Counted from the stretch's first letter, positions 7,990-16,015 are shown. The stretch is 21,875 nt of DNA from Bacillota bacterium (GCA_021798855.1 JAJZBP010000006.1:1-21875), one strand, 5' to 3'. Made by a program: numbers and translations. Notes: generated by a model not told the origin, from the letters alone.

Positions 7990-8387
7990 TCCTCGACGAA
8001 AGATTCCGGACGCTGCTCAACCCAATCTTTGATCGCTTCCTCGCTGTAACCATAAACTTTCCCTTCCAGCCAGTGATAAAAAATAGCCCGCTCCTCGGGC
8101 GAGAGGGCGGCTTCCCCCAACACCGCCTTGACCTCCTCCCAGGCGCGCAGGATGATCTGCTGGTGATGGTAACGAGTGAAATAGGCCCCCACCTTGCCCC
8201 CCTTGCCCTTCACCTCCACGTAGCGGATACCTTGCTCCAAAGAAAGATTCAAAAATTCGTTGCGCAACTGAACCAGGCGGGGGTCGCCGACGTCATACTC
8301 GCCCAGTTGGGCCACCGGCTTTATCCCCAACGCCACGCATTCGGCGTAAATCCTGGCCCTTCCTTTTTCGTAATCGATGGCCAACAT
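7986..8387 (-). CDS. Hypothetical protein, helical, in the murT-gatD operon
   Basis: A 133-residue protein that I do not recognise. It begins MLAIDYEKGRARIYAECV and has a short basic, glycine-rich turn (KGKGGKVGAYF, about 62-72) between predicted helical parts, then an acidic, charged C-terminus ending PESFVED. There is no signal peptide, membrane segment or cysteine cluster. The ATG at 8387 is preceded by GGGAGGG with eight bases of spacing, and the reading frame ends by overlapping the murT TTG start, so translation is probably coupled to murT. It lies 26 bp behind the RCK channel gene. The operon position suggests a link to the cell envelope or to the channel, but nothing in the sequence shows a function. 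Confidence 0.72.
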   Translation of the reverse strand: MLAIDYEKGRARIYAECVALGIKPVAQLGEYDVGDPRLVQLRNEFLNLSLEQGIRYVEVKGKGGKVGAYFTRYHHQQIILRAWEEVKAVLGEAALSPEERAIFYHWLEGKVYGYSEEAIKDWVEQRPESFVED

Positions 8388-8413
8388 TGTGCAAACCCTC
8401 CCTTAATCATTTT

Positions 8414-9979
8414 TCACCGAGCCTTTTTCTCCATTCCGGCACCGTCAAGCTCCAGACTGATCAGGCAATCCCCTCCCCCCCCTTCCGACCCCTCCCCGTG
8501 GATACTGCAGACACCGTCGTGGACGGCGCCCAGCCGTATCCCCGCAACCTCCCCCACAAAGCCGCGACGAACACGGTAATGGGCCGCCGGCGAGGGAGTC
8601 CGATACCTGCCCAGGACCAGTCCCGAAAGCAGGGTATCGGCCACGTCGGCCAGGCAGAAAACCTCATCCACCTCCGCAGCCCGCAGCACGTCCACGGCCC
8701 GCCGCTGGTTGGCCCTGGCCACGATCGGCAGGTTCCATCCTCCGGCATGGGCCATCTCGCGGGCCAACAGGGCCGAATAGGTGGCGTGGTCGTCGTTGTC
8801 CATGGCCAAAACGTATCCGTCCGCCCTGGCAATCCCCACCCCCAGCAGGGCCTCGGAACGCCTGGTCGCGCCCTGGCGCATTTCGTCGGCGTGGGACAGG
8901 CCCGTGGTTGCCACCCCCTGGGTGGAAAGGAGGTGGCAGACCTCCCGGCCCACGTCACCCATTCCGGCCACCACCACATGAGCCGCAGGCTTGGGACTCC
9001 CGCGACGACCAATCTCCAGGCAATCCTCGGACCTGGCCACGGCGGCCACCGTCATCCCCGCCCTCAACATCCCATCCGCCCCGGTCGGCACGAACGCGCC
9101 CTCCGGAGTCCAGATTCCCAAGATCACCCCCGGCCATTCCGCAAGGAACCCGCAGGGTTGCCCCAACAGCCGGCACCCTTCATTCAGACGTAAATGAACC
9201 AGGTAACCGGCTGCCGGAAATTGAGCAACGGCCTCCAGGCGCACCGTCCCGGCAGAAACGACCCACACCGCCATGGCGGTTCCCAGGACCATTTTCGGGG
9301 CCACCACCGCCTCCGCCCCGGCTTTGGTCAAAACCCGAGCGCTCTCGGTCAATTCCGCCAGGGCGATGACTCGAACATCCTCCCGCAGCCTTTTGGCCGC
9401 GAGGCAGACGCGGATATTCTCCTGGTCGGTGCCGGCGGCCACCAGGACGCTGCACGTTTCCAGCCTGGCCCGGCGCAGGTCCTCCGCCTCACCCGGATCG
9501 CCCCGGGCGCAAACCGTTCCCCGCGCCACCAGCCCCTCCACCGTTTCGCGGCTTTGCAACATGAGGGCATGTTTTTTCCCCGCTTGCTGCAAGTCCTGAA
9601 GCAGGGATTCCACCTGGGAATTGTAGCCGCAGATGAGGACGTGCCCACTCAGCTTCCGCGGCAACTCCGTGGGCAAGCGCGATTCGAAGTATTCCCCCAG
9701 CCATTCTCGGAGGAATAGAGGCAGCAGCACCAGGAGAAAGGCCCATTCGAGAACCATCAGGAACAGGCTGAAGGACACCAGCAACCAGGAGCCGCTCACC
9801 CCTTTTGGAAAATAACCGGCGGTGCTGATTATTCCCAAGACGTAGAGGATGGCGGACGGCCACCCTTGCGGAAACCCGGCCATACGGAAAAGGAGATGCG
9901 CCACCAACACGGCCCCGACGAGGACGGCGGTCAAGACGATGACCACCCGCCACGGGTGGGGTCTTAGGGATTTGCCCAA
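8414..9979 (-). CDS. Two-RCK potassium-channel-like membrane protein with degenerate filter
   Basis: The 521-residue protein has two hydrophobic segments (about 11-31 and 64-90) around a short pore-like loop (40-58), followed by two TrkA-N/RCK modules. RCK1 starts HVLICGYNSQVES (113-) and RCK2 starts HVVVAGMGDVGRE (334-) with a proper nucleotide-binding glycine pattern; RCK1 has a degraded one. The layout equals ligand-gated K+ channels such as MthK-type proteins. The filter consensus TVGYGD is replaced here by TAGYFP (53-58): the second glycine and aspartate are missing, so K+ selectivity or even conduction is doubtful. The TTG start at 9979 lies one base after the stop of the flavoprotein gene, with GGTGGG five bases upstream. 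Tight coupling suggests the two products act together, perhaps in redox-controlled ion flux (inference). Confidence 0.82.
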   Translation of the reverse strand: MGKSLRPHPWRVVIVLTAVLVGAVLVAHLLFRMAGFPQGWPSAILYVLGIISTAGYFPKGVSGSWLLVSFSLFLMVLEWAFLLVLLPLFLREWLGEYFESRLPTELPRKLSGHVLICGYNSQVESLLQDLQQAGKKHALMLQSRETVEGLVARGTVCARGDPGEAEDLRRARLETCSVLVAAGTDQENIRVCLAAKRLREDVRVIALAELTESARVLTKAGAEAVVAPKMVLGTAMAVWVVSAGTVRLEAVAQFPAAGYLVHLRLNEGCRLLGQPCGFLAEWPGVILGIWTPEGAFVPTGADGMLRAGMTVAAVARSEDCLEIGRRGSPKPAAHVVVAGMGDVGREVCHLLSTQGVATTGLSHADEMRQGATRRSEALLGVGIARADGYVLAMDNDDHATYSALLAREMAHAGGWNLPIVARANQRRAVDVLRAAEVDEVFCLADVADTLLSGLVLGRYRTPSPAAHYRVRRGFVGEVAGIRLGAVHDGVCSIHGEGSEGGGGDCLISLELDGAGMEKKAR

Positions 9980-9980
9980 T

Positions 9981-11270
9981 TCAACCCACCGGACACAAAT
10001 TCCCCAGGTTTTCCGCCCAGGAAGGGGTGACCTGGAAAGCCTTAACCAGATCCCCGGCCGTCATTTTGGCCCGCACAGCCAAGCTCAGCGCCCCGGCCAA
10101 TTCGGCGGCTTCCCCCCCCACGACACTCGCGCCCAGAACCACCCCCGAACCCTCATCGACCGTAACCTTGCAAAAACCACCGGCCCGTTTGGTCAGGAGG
10201 AGCTTCAACCCCCCCAGTTCCACCTTCCAGATGCGCACCGGCAGCCGGCGCCACGTCGCAACGGTTTCGGTGACTCCGCAACTGGCCACCTGCGGTTCGG
10301 AGAAAACAGCGGCGACCACTCCACTGTAATCCAGGGGCTCTACCGGCTCCCCCAGGAGATGCCCAACCGCCACCTCCCCCTGGCGAGCGGCGACACTGGC
10401 CAAGCGGAAGCGCCCGGTGAGGTCCCCCGCTACATATACGCCGGGCACGGAGGTTTCACCCCATTTCCCCGCGGGCAGTCTACCCTTTTCATCAAGGGAA
10501 AGCCCGCCCGCCGCAAGATTCAAGTCGGCCACGTTGGCCTCTTCGCCGATGGCCAGCAGGGCCGCCTCCGCGGAAAATTCCCGCCCGTCGGCGCAGGTCG
10601 CCCGAACACCCTCACCTTCGACCTGTATGTTCTCCACCCGCGCCTTCGTCTCCACCCCGATCCCACGCTCCCGGAAAGCCTTGGTCACGGCCGCAGCCAC
10701 ATCCGGATCCTCCCAGGGAAGGAGATGCTCCCTGGAGGCAAGGAGGGTGACCCTGGCGCCGAAGGCGGCGTAAAGGTGCGCGTACTCGGTTCCACTGGGA
10801 CCGCTCCCGACGACCAGGATGCTGCCCGGGCAACGTCCTCCCCTCAAGGCGTCGCGGGTGGTGAAAACTCTTTCCCCGTCGTAGGGGAACCTGGAATCCA
10901 TCCTCGGCCGGGAGCCGGTGGCCAAGATAAATCCGTCGGCCGGCAGGGGCTTTCCACCGACCTCCATCGCCGCGGGCGACCGGAAAGTCGCCCGTCCGGA
11001 CAGGCTACGGATGCCTTTTTCGTCCAACTCCTCCCTCAATCGCCCGGTCACTTCCTCCTCGTCCGCCAAACGGCGACGCCAAATCGCGTTTAAATCCTTT
11101 TCACCCCCGGCGGCCGCCTCCAGGAAAACCTTTGATCCAAGGAGATCGCCCGTCCACCCGTTCCCCCCGATCCTCCCGGCCTCCACCAGGGTGACCTGAA
11201 CTCCCCGCTTGGCTGCCGCCGAAGCGGCGGCGATTCCCGCCGCCCCGGCGCCGACGATGGCTACTCGCAT
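9981..11270 (-). CDS. Dihydrolipoamide-dehydrogenase-like flavoprotein lacking redox cysteines
   Basis: A 429-residue member of the FAD/NAD-linked disulfide reductase family: FAD site VAIVGAGAAGIAAA (3-16), NAD(P) site ILVVGSGPSGTEYAHL, the FAD-contacting GVYVAGDLTG and a C-terminal dimerisation domain (about 310-429). The active site is changed: where lipoamide dehydrogenases have GGTCLNVGCIPSK this protein has GGNGWTGDLLGSK (35-47), so both cysteines are gone, and the C-terminal HPT motif reads TPS, losing the catalytic histidine. It cannot work as a normal dithiol oxidoreductase but could still be an NAD(P)H-flavin oxidase, quinone reductase or sensor. ATG 11270 follows GGGGTG; it overlaps the upstream beta-helix gene by 10 bp and is one base from the channel gene. 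Length is shorter than classical Lpd (about 460-470). Confidence 0.86.
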   Translation of the reverse strand: MRVAIVGAGAAGIAAASAAAKRGVQVTLVEAGRIGGNGWTGDLLGSKVFLEAAAGGEKDLNAIWRRRLADEEEVTGRLREELDEKGIRSLSGRATFRSPAAMEVGGKPLPADGFILATGSRPRMDSRFPYDGERVFTTRDALRGGRCPGSILVVGSGPSGTEYAHLYAAFGARVTLLASREHLLPWEDPDVAAAVTKAFRERGIGVETKARVENIQVEGEGVRATCADGREFSAEAALLAIGEEANVADLNLAAGGLSLDEKGRLPAGKWGETSVPGVYVAGDLTGRFRLASVAARQGEVAVGHLLGEPVEPLDYSGVVAAVFSEPQVASCGVTETVATWRRLPVRIWKVELGGLKLLLTKRAGGFCKVTVDEGSGVVLGASVVGGEAAELAGALSLAVRAKMTAGDLVKAFQVTPSWAENLGNLCPVG

Positions 11271-11911
11271 TTTTTCACCCCGCTTGACGATTTTCCGCCG
11301 CCCCGCACCGTCGCCAAGGGAAAGACCTTCGTTCCCGGTTCCAAAACCGTACCCGGGTTGCAGACAGTGTTGCAGCCGAGGCTACAGTTTTGCCCCAGGA
11401 TGGCTCCCAGCTTGTTTACGCCGGTCCTCACCCTCGCCCCCCTCCAGGTCACTTTGATCTGACCGCCGTCCAGTTTGAAGTTCGAAATGATGGCGCCCGC
11501 TCCCAGGTTGACGTTCTCCCCCAGAATGGAATCCCCGACGTAATTGAAGTGGGGCGCCCTGGCCCGCGGAAGAAACAGGGCGTTTTTCACCTCGGTGGCA
11601 TGCCCCACCACCACTCCCGGTCCCAGGAAAACCGGACCACGCAGGTAAGCTCCCGCCCTGATTTCGACGTCCTCTCCCACATAGACCGGCCCTCCGGTAA
11701 AGACCACGCCCGGATCCACCTTGGCCCGACGACCCAGGAAAAGCCGTGTGCTCCCCAAAACGACTCCCTCGGCCACGGTGGCCCCTTCCTCAACCAACAC
11801 CCCCGCAGGCGTCAGGCCGTCCAGGATCTCATCCAATCCGCCGATGGTTTTCCAGGGAGCGTCCAGGTCAAGCCAAGGAACCGCCGCCACATCCCCGAAA
11901 AAAACATCCAC
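11261..11911 (-). CDS. GlmU-like left-handed beta-helix (hexapeptide repeat) protein
   Basis: The 216-residue protein consists mostly of hexapeptide repeats (GVLVEEGATVAEGVVLG, GPVYVGEDVEIRAGAYLRG and so on), forming a left-handed parallel beta-helix. The segment APHFNYVGDSILGENVNLGAGAI matches the acetyltransferase end of GlmU and of GlmU-like sugar-1-phosphate acyl/nucleotidyl proteins. No N-terminal nucleotidyltransferase domain is present: the first 40 residues are only a short leader, so it is either a stand-alone acyltransferase or a binding protein. The active-site His of GlmU-type transferases may correspond to the His in APHFNY. GAGGG lies eight bases before ATG 11911, 60 bp after mutS2. 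The exact substrate (probably an amino-sugar phosphate or nucleotide sugar) is not deducible. Confidence 0.78.
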   Translation of the reverse strand: MDVFFGDVAAVPWLDLDAPWKTIGGLDEILDGLTPAGVLVEEGATVAEGVVLGSTRLFLGRRAKVDPGVVFTGGPVYVGEDVEIRAGAYLRGPVFLGPGVVVGHATEVKNALFLPRARAPHFNYVGDSILGENVNLGAGAIISNFKLDGGQIKVTWRGARVRTGVNKLGAILGQNCSLGCNTVCNPGTVLEPGTKVFPLATVRGGGKSSSGVKKCE

Positions 11912-11971
11912 TTGCCCTCATGCCCCTCTCCGCTCACCATTCCCTCATCCGCCAAACGCCACGGTTCATTT

Positions 11972-14131
11972 CTATTCCAAATCGGCCACCGTAACTCCTT
12001 CTCCTCCCTCCCCATTCTCCCCGCTCCGGCAGGAGGTAATCCCGTCGCTGCCCTTCAGGTAATCCCGCACCGCCGCCCGGAGCGCTCCCGTTCCCTTGCC
12101 GTGGATGATCCGCACCCTGGCCACTCCCGCCAAGAGGCAATCGTCCAGGTACTTGTCCAACCGGGCCAGGGCGTCCTCCACCCTCTCCCCCCGCAGGTCG
12201 ATCTCCGAGGAAATGCTACCACTTTTTTCCAGAAAGGTCTGCCGCTCACCCTGCGCCGGTCTCCCGGCCTCTTTTCCGTCCGGTGTCCCCAAATGGCAGT
12301 CCCATTGCACATCCGGCACCCGCCGTTGCAGCGACCGCATTTTGTCCCGCCAGACCTCGAATTCTTCACGCGTCGTGGCTCGCCGCAGTTTCTTCAGAGC
12401 CGTCTCGGCCTCGCGCCCGGCCTCGGCCAAGAGGGATCTCGCCTCGGCGTAAGCCTCGCGGACACGCTCCATGGTTTTTCGCTCGGCCTCGGCCGCCGCG
12501 ACCAGCGATCTTTCGGCTTGCGCCGCCGCCCTCTCCCCTTCCTCCCGAGCTCGAGCGAGACCGGCCCGCTCCTCCTCCAAATGACGCAACAACTCGCCCA
12601 ACCGGACCTGCTCCGGCCCCAGAAGCTCTCCGGCCCTGTCGATGACCTCTCCGGACAGTCCCAACCGCCGGGCGATGGCGAGCGCCTCGCTTTCCCCCGG
12701 AATCCCCTGAACCAGTCGATAGGTGGGGGCTCCGGTCGGCGGGTCAAAGCCCACCGCGGCGTTTTCCATCCGAGAGTGCCCATGCACAAAAGCCTTGAGC
12801 CGTCCGTAATGAGTGGTGACCACCACCCGGCATTCCTTCTCGACCAGCGTTTCCAGGATGGCCTGGGCCAGCGCGGCGCCCTCCTCCGGATCCGTGCCGG
12901 CCCCGATCTCGTCCAATAGGGCCAGGGTATGCGGGGACGCTTGTTCCAGGATCGCCATGATCCGGCGCAGGTGGGAAGAGAAAGTGCTGGTGTCACCCTC
13001 CAGGCTCTGGGCATCCCCGATGTCCGCCAAAACCCTCCGGAAGACCGGCACTTCCACCTCCGCCGCCGGCAGGCGCAGGCCGCTTTGGGCCATGAGGACC
13101 ATGATTCCGGCAAGTTTCAAAGCCGCCGTTTTTCCCCCGGTGTTTGGTCCGGTCACCACCAGGGCCAAACACCGGTCTCCCACCTCCAGGTCGATCGGAA
13201 CGGCCCTTTCCCCCAGCAGAGGGTGGCGCCCACCTCTGATCCGGAGGTGCCCTTGCCGGTTGAAAACCGGGCGCTCACCTTCCCAGACAATGCCCAGTCG
13301 TCCTTTGGCCAGGCTCAGATCAAGTTCCGCCAGCGCGGCCGCCGTCTCCTCGATTTCCCCGGCCGCCGCGCCCACCAGAACGGACAATTGCCACAGGATG
13401 CGTTCAGCCTCCGCTTCGGTTCGGCTGTAAAGGGTCCGCAAGCGGTCACCCTGGCGAAAAGCCTCCCGCGGTTCGACGAAGAGGGTTGCCCCCGTGTTGG
13501 ATGCGGCATGAACCAATCCGTCCACCGCCTCTTTGTGCTCCTGCTTGACCGGCAGGCACCCCCGTCCGTCCCGCAGCACCACCACCGGCTCTTGAAGCAA
13601 GCCCCGTTCGTAAAGGCGCCGGGCGGTATCCTCCAGGGTTCGGCGCAAGGAGGCCTCGGCATCCCGCAACTCAAGCCGCAAGGAGCGCAGAAGCGGCGAA
13701 GCACCGTCGGCCAATTCGCCCGGCGGAACGAGACAGCGTTTCAGTTCCGCCCCCAACTCACCGCCTTCCCGCAGCCGGCTGGACAAGCGGCGCAGCGCCT
13801 CCCCTCCCCGCTCCCGGAGAACGCCGCGGATTCTTTCTCCGGCGCCGATGGTCGTGGCCACCTCCCACAGCTCCCGCGAGGCCAAGCGTCCCCCCTTGGT
13901 CGCCCTGGTCAGGCAAGCACGGATCTCCTCGACTCCGTCCAGGGACAACTCTCCCTCGCGCAGGAAGGCCACCGCTTCCGAGGTCATCACCTGCGCGGCC
14001 TCCGTCTCGGCAGGATCGACGGCCGGTCGCAGTTCAAGGGCCATCTCCTTTCCCCGAACGGTGGCGGTCTCCTGCGCCAAAAGGGAAAGGAGCCTGGGGA
14101 AATCCAGCAACTCCAGCGTTCGTTCGTCCAA
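11972..14131 (-). CDS. mutS2: Endonuclease/ribosome-rescue ATPase MutS2
   Basis: A MutS-family ATPase of about 719 residues without the mismatch-recognition domain. Core helices are followed by the Walker A motif GPNTGGKT, the ABC-type loop DTSTFSSHL, the Walker B LALLDEIGAGTDPE, then a long coiled coil rich in Glu/Arg (about 505-610) and a C-terminal Smr domain with EIDLRG and RIIHGKGTGALR. MutS2 limits recombination in some bacteria and, in Bacillus, splits collided ribosomes; either role fits. The frame is open to TTG 14143, but homology to the usual MNEKTL beginning points to TTG 14131 (DERTLELLDF). A sigma-A promoter lies about 70 bp upstream. It leads the operon down to gatD. Slightly shorter than the roughly 780 residues common in Firmicutes. 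Confidence 0.94.
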   Translation of the reverse strand: MDERTLELLDFPRLLSLLAQETATVRGKEMALELRPAVDPAETEAAQVMTSEAVAFLREGELSLDGVEEIRACLTRATKGGRLASRELWEVATTIGAGERIRGVLRERGGEALRRLSSRLREGGELGAELKRCLVPPGELADGASPLLRSLRLELRDAEASLRRTLEDTARRLYERGLLQEPVVVLRDGRGCLPVKQEHKEAVDGLVHAASNTGATLFVEPREAFRQGDRLRTLYSRTEAEAERILWQLSVLVGAAAGEIEETAAALAELDLSLAKGRLGIVWEGERPVFNRQGHLRIRGGRHPLLGERAVPIDLEVGDRCLALVVTGPNTGGKTAALKLAGIMVLMAQSGLRLPAAEVEVPVFRRVLADIGDAQSLEGDTSTFSSHLRRIMAILEQASPHTLALLDEIGAGTDPEEGAALAQAILETLVEKECRVVVTTHYGRLKAFVHGHSRMENAAVGFDPPTGAPTYRLVQGIPGESEALAIARRLGLSGEVIDRAGELLGPEQVRLGELLRHLEEERAGLARAREEGERAAAQAERSLVAAAEAERKTMERVREAYAEARSLLAEAGREAETALKKLRRATTREEFEVWRDKMRSLQRRVPDVQWDCHLGTPDGKEAGRPAQGERQTFLEKSGSISSEIDLRGERVEDALARLDKYLDDCLLAGVARVRIIHGKGTGALRAAVRDYLKGSDGITSCRSGENGEGGEGVTVADLE

Positions 14132-14199
14132 AACTAAAAACAACCCACCATTTCCGGCAAACTGGGTGGAAAAATCGTTCCATCCTTCCCCTTGTCCGC

Positions 14200-14228
14200 A
14201 TGGTATCCCGTTGGAAAGAAACAGTCAA
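14200..14228 (-). promoter_or_regulatory. Sigma-A promoter of mutS2 operon
   Basis: On the minus strand TTGACT (14228-14223) is followed after exactly 17 bases by TACCAT (14205-14200). Five of six bases match the -35 consensus and four of six the -10 consensus. The start would fall near 14193, leaving a leader of about 60 bases before the mutS2 start. Confidence 0.7.
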
Positions 14229-14238
14229 GCGTTCCCCG

Positions 14239-14327
14239 AAGGAAGGGTTCGGCTCCGTACATGCGCCCGTCGCCTGGAGCGTGGCGCAGGCGCCACCTGT
14301 GGCGCCGAGGACCGTCGCCGAACCCTT
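14239..14327. repeat. Intergenic structured repeat, copy 1
   Basis: Bases 14239-14290 match 16016-16067 in the same orientation at 48 of 52 positions. Copy 1 is bounded by a perfect 11-bp inverted repeat, AAGGGTTCGGC (14243-14253) and GCCGAACCCTT (14317-14327). Inside are two mutually exclusive perfect hairpins: GTGGCGC-AG-GCGCCAC (14281-14296) and GGCGCCAC-CT-GTGGCGCC (14289-14306). It lies between the mutS2 promoter and the GH57 terminator. The family is not one I recognise. Confidence 0.8.
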
Positions 14328-14388
14328 TGACGCCCAGTTCGCCACCGAGAGTGGCTCCCATGCTATAGCAGCCGCACACCGCCGAAAA

Positions 14389-14428
14389 GAGCGCCCGCCG
14401 CCAGGTCGGCGCGGGCGCTCCTTTTTTT
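14389..14428. terminator. Strong bidirectional intrinsic terminator
   Basis: Perfect 10-bp stem GAGCGCCCGC (14389-14398) with GCGGGCGCTC (14411-14420) and a 12-base loop. On the plus strand it is followed by seven T (14422-14428); on the minus strand by four T (14388-14385). It lies 24 bp after the stop of the branching-enzyme-like gene and would end the GH57 transcript. The longer T run is on the plus strand, where no gene is known. Confidence 0.85.
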
Positions 14429-14443
14429 CTACGCGGATGGCCG

Positions 14444-15934
14444 CTATCTCCACCACGCCGGATCGATTTCCTCGAAGATCAGCCTTTCCCCGCTCAGGTC
14501 CGCCGTACCCGCCAGATCCGCCAGCCGGCGCCGGTGCCGCTCCAGGCGTTGCCTGGCGTAATCGCTGGCCTGCCCGGTGAAGAGGCAAAACGGCCAATCG
14601 GAGGCCTCCAAGAGGAGCAGTTCTTGGGCCGCCGCCGCAGCCCGCGCCCCTTGAGACTGTTCGGCCAACCGGACCACCCTTTCTTCTCCTTCCCGGATGG
14701 CCTCCCAGACCCACCGGTTCCCGGAGTTGTCCCAAACGCGAAAGTCCCCCCCTTCTCCCCAGGTGCCGGCAGCCGGAGCCATCCACCCGGCCGGATCGTT
14801 TTCGGCCAGGTAACGTCCGGGCGTGGTGACCCGGCAACCCGGTTTGGCCGCCCAACGCCGCAGCGTCTCGCCCAACCACCGCGGCCCCTCGAACCACCAG
14901 TGACCGAAGAGTTCCGCATCGAACGGGGCCACCAAAACGCCATCCGGCTCGTACCCCAAAGTTTCCATGGCCTGAGCCACAAAATGGTCGGCCTGCCTGC
15001 CGACGACGTCCCCCGCGACTCCCGGCTCATATGGCTCCTTGTAGGCCAAGTCGCAGTTGTGATCGCTGACCCGCCAATAGCGATGTCCCCCGGGATCCCG
15101 TTGCTTGTGAAATTCCAGGTAGGCCGGATCGCCGGGATAACCCCACTGACGGCTCCAGACCTGCAACGCCGTGGCCGGATCCCGCACGAAAAAACCCGTG
15201 GCGCCATTGGGAAAGAAATAGAACCGGTGGGGCGACCAGCCATCACCACCGGCCAAGACATCAGCCGGTTTGCCGCCGCCGTAAGGCTCAACCCTGACTC
15301 CCCCCCGCAGGAGGCCGGAGTCAAGGAGCGTGTAACCCAGCCCCTCGCGGGCCAGATCGTCTTCGATCCCCGGCCGGTAGGCGCACTCGGGCAACCAGAA
15401 TCCGACCGGAGCACGACCGAAAGCGGCCTTCGACGTCGCCACCCCCAAAGCCACCTGAGCGCGGCGGCTTTTCTCGGACAAGAGGGGCAGGATGCCATGG
15501 GTGGCCGACGAGGTCATGATCTCCACCCGCCCGTCCTCGGCCAGCGCCCGGAAGGCTCCAACGATATCACCGCCCAACTGGACAAAAAGCTTTCGCCTCC
15601 TGTCGTACTCGTCGGCCCAAAAACAGGCCAGGTCGGCTTTACTCCGCCGACCTCCGTCCGCGAACTCCCTCTCGTCCGCCCTGGCGGCGTCCCGCCGCTC
15701 CACCAAATAAGCCCGGAAGTCATCCTGCCAGCCCCGGTCCATTAGTTGGCGCAGGAGAACGGGGGTGAAACTGACCGCCACCCCTCCCGTATCCAGTTGG
15801 GACAATTCTTCAATCAAGGGCAGGTAGGAATCCGCCGCCGCCTCGTGCAACCAGTGGCTACCATGCGGCCAGACCCCCTCGCCCAAAACCCACGGAATAT
15901 GACAATGCAAAATAATGCTCAGGTGCCTAGCCAT
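14444..15934 (-). CDS. GH57 1,4-alpha-glucan branching enzyme-like protein (DUF1957)
   Basis: A 496-residue family GH57 enzyme with an N-terminal catalytic (beta/alpha)7 barrel and a C-terminal helical DUF1957 part. Visible GH57 regions are LHCHIPWV (9-16), HGILP (146-150), the nucleophile motif GFWLPECAYRPG with Glu183, and APFDAELFGHWWFEG with the acid/base Asp339. Glu183 matches the nucleophile position of the Thermococcus/Thermus branching enzymes, and the length is similar (about 520-560). It would form alpha-1,6 branches in glycogen-like glucan in the cytoplasm. ATG 15934 is preceded by AAGGGG. The gene lies between the two repeat copies, 144 bp after the 4-alpha-glucanotransferase-like gene, and is followed by a strong terminator. 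Amylase-like hydrolysis rather than branching cannot be excluded. Confidence 0.9.
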   Translation of the reverse strand: MARHLSIILHCHIPWVLGEGVWPHGSHWLHEAAADSYLPLIEELSQLDTGGVAVSFTPVLLRQLMDRGWQDDFRAYLVERRDAARADEREFADGGRRSKADLACFWADEYDRRRKLFVQLGGDIVGAFRALAEDGRVEIMTSSATHGILPLLSEKSRRAQVALGVATSKAAFGRAPVGFWLPECAYRPGIEDDLAREGLGYTLLDSGLLRGGVRVEPYGGGKPADVLAGGDGWSPHRFYFFPNGATGFFVRDPATALQVWSRQWGYPGDPAYLEFHKQRDPGGHRYWRVSDHNCDLAYKEPYEPGVAGDVVGRQADHFVAQAMETLGYEPDGVLVAPFDAELFGHWWFEGPRWLGETLRRWAAKPGCRVTTPGRYLAENDPAGWMAPAAGTWGEGGDFRVWDNSGNRWVWEAIREGEERVVRLAEQSQGARAAAAAQELLLLEASDWPFCLFTGQASDYARQRLERHRRRLADLAGTADLSGERLIFEEIDPAWWR

Positions 15935-16015
15935 ACCTTGCCCCTTTCTGGTGAAATCCGCTGAGAGTCCAAGGATCTCGGACCTTTTTTAGGACGTTGT
16001 GCCGCCTCTATATTT

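Larger units (their letters stand above)
14144..14443. other. 300-bp intergenic region between GH57 gene and mutS2
   Basis: From the mutS2 side it holds the 5' leader and promoter (to 14228), the structured repeat (14239-14327), a small hairpin GCCAC-CGAGA-GTGGC (14341-14355) and the bidirectional terminator (14389-14428). Reading frames that cross it have no recognisable homology and probably arise from the repeat and its GC content. No gene is supported. Confidence 0.6.

Noticed and set aside
14281..14360. Cobalamin or other known riboswitch in the mutS2 upstream gap
   Set aside because: No conserved riboswitch box is present, and the structured part lies upstream of the mutS2 promoter, so it is not in the mutS2 leader.
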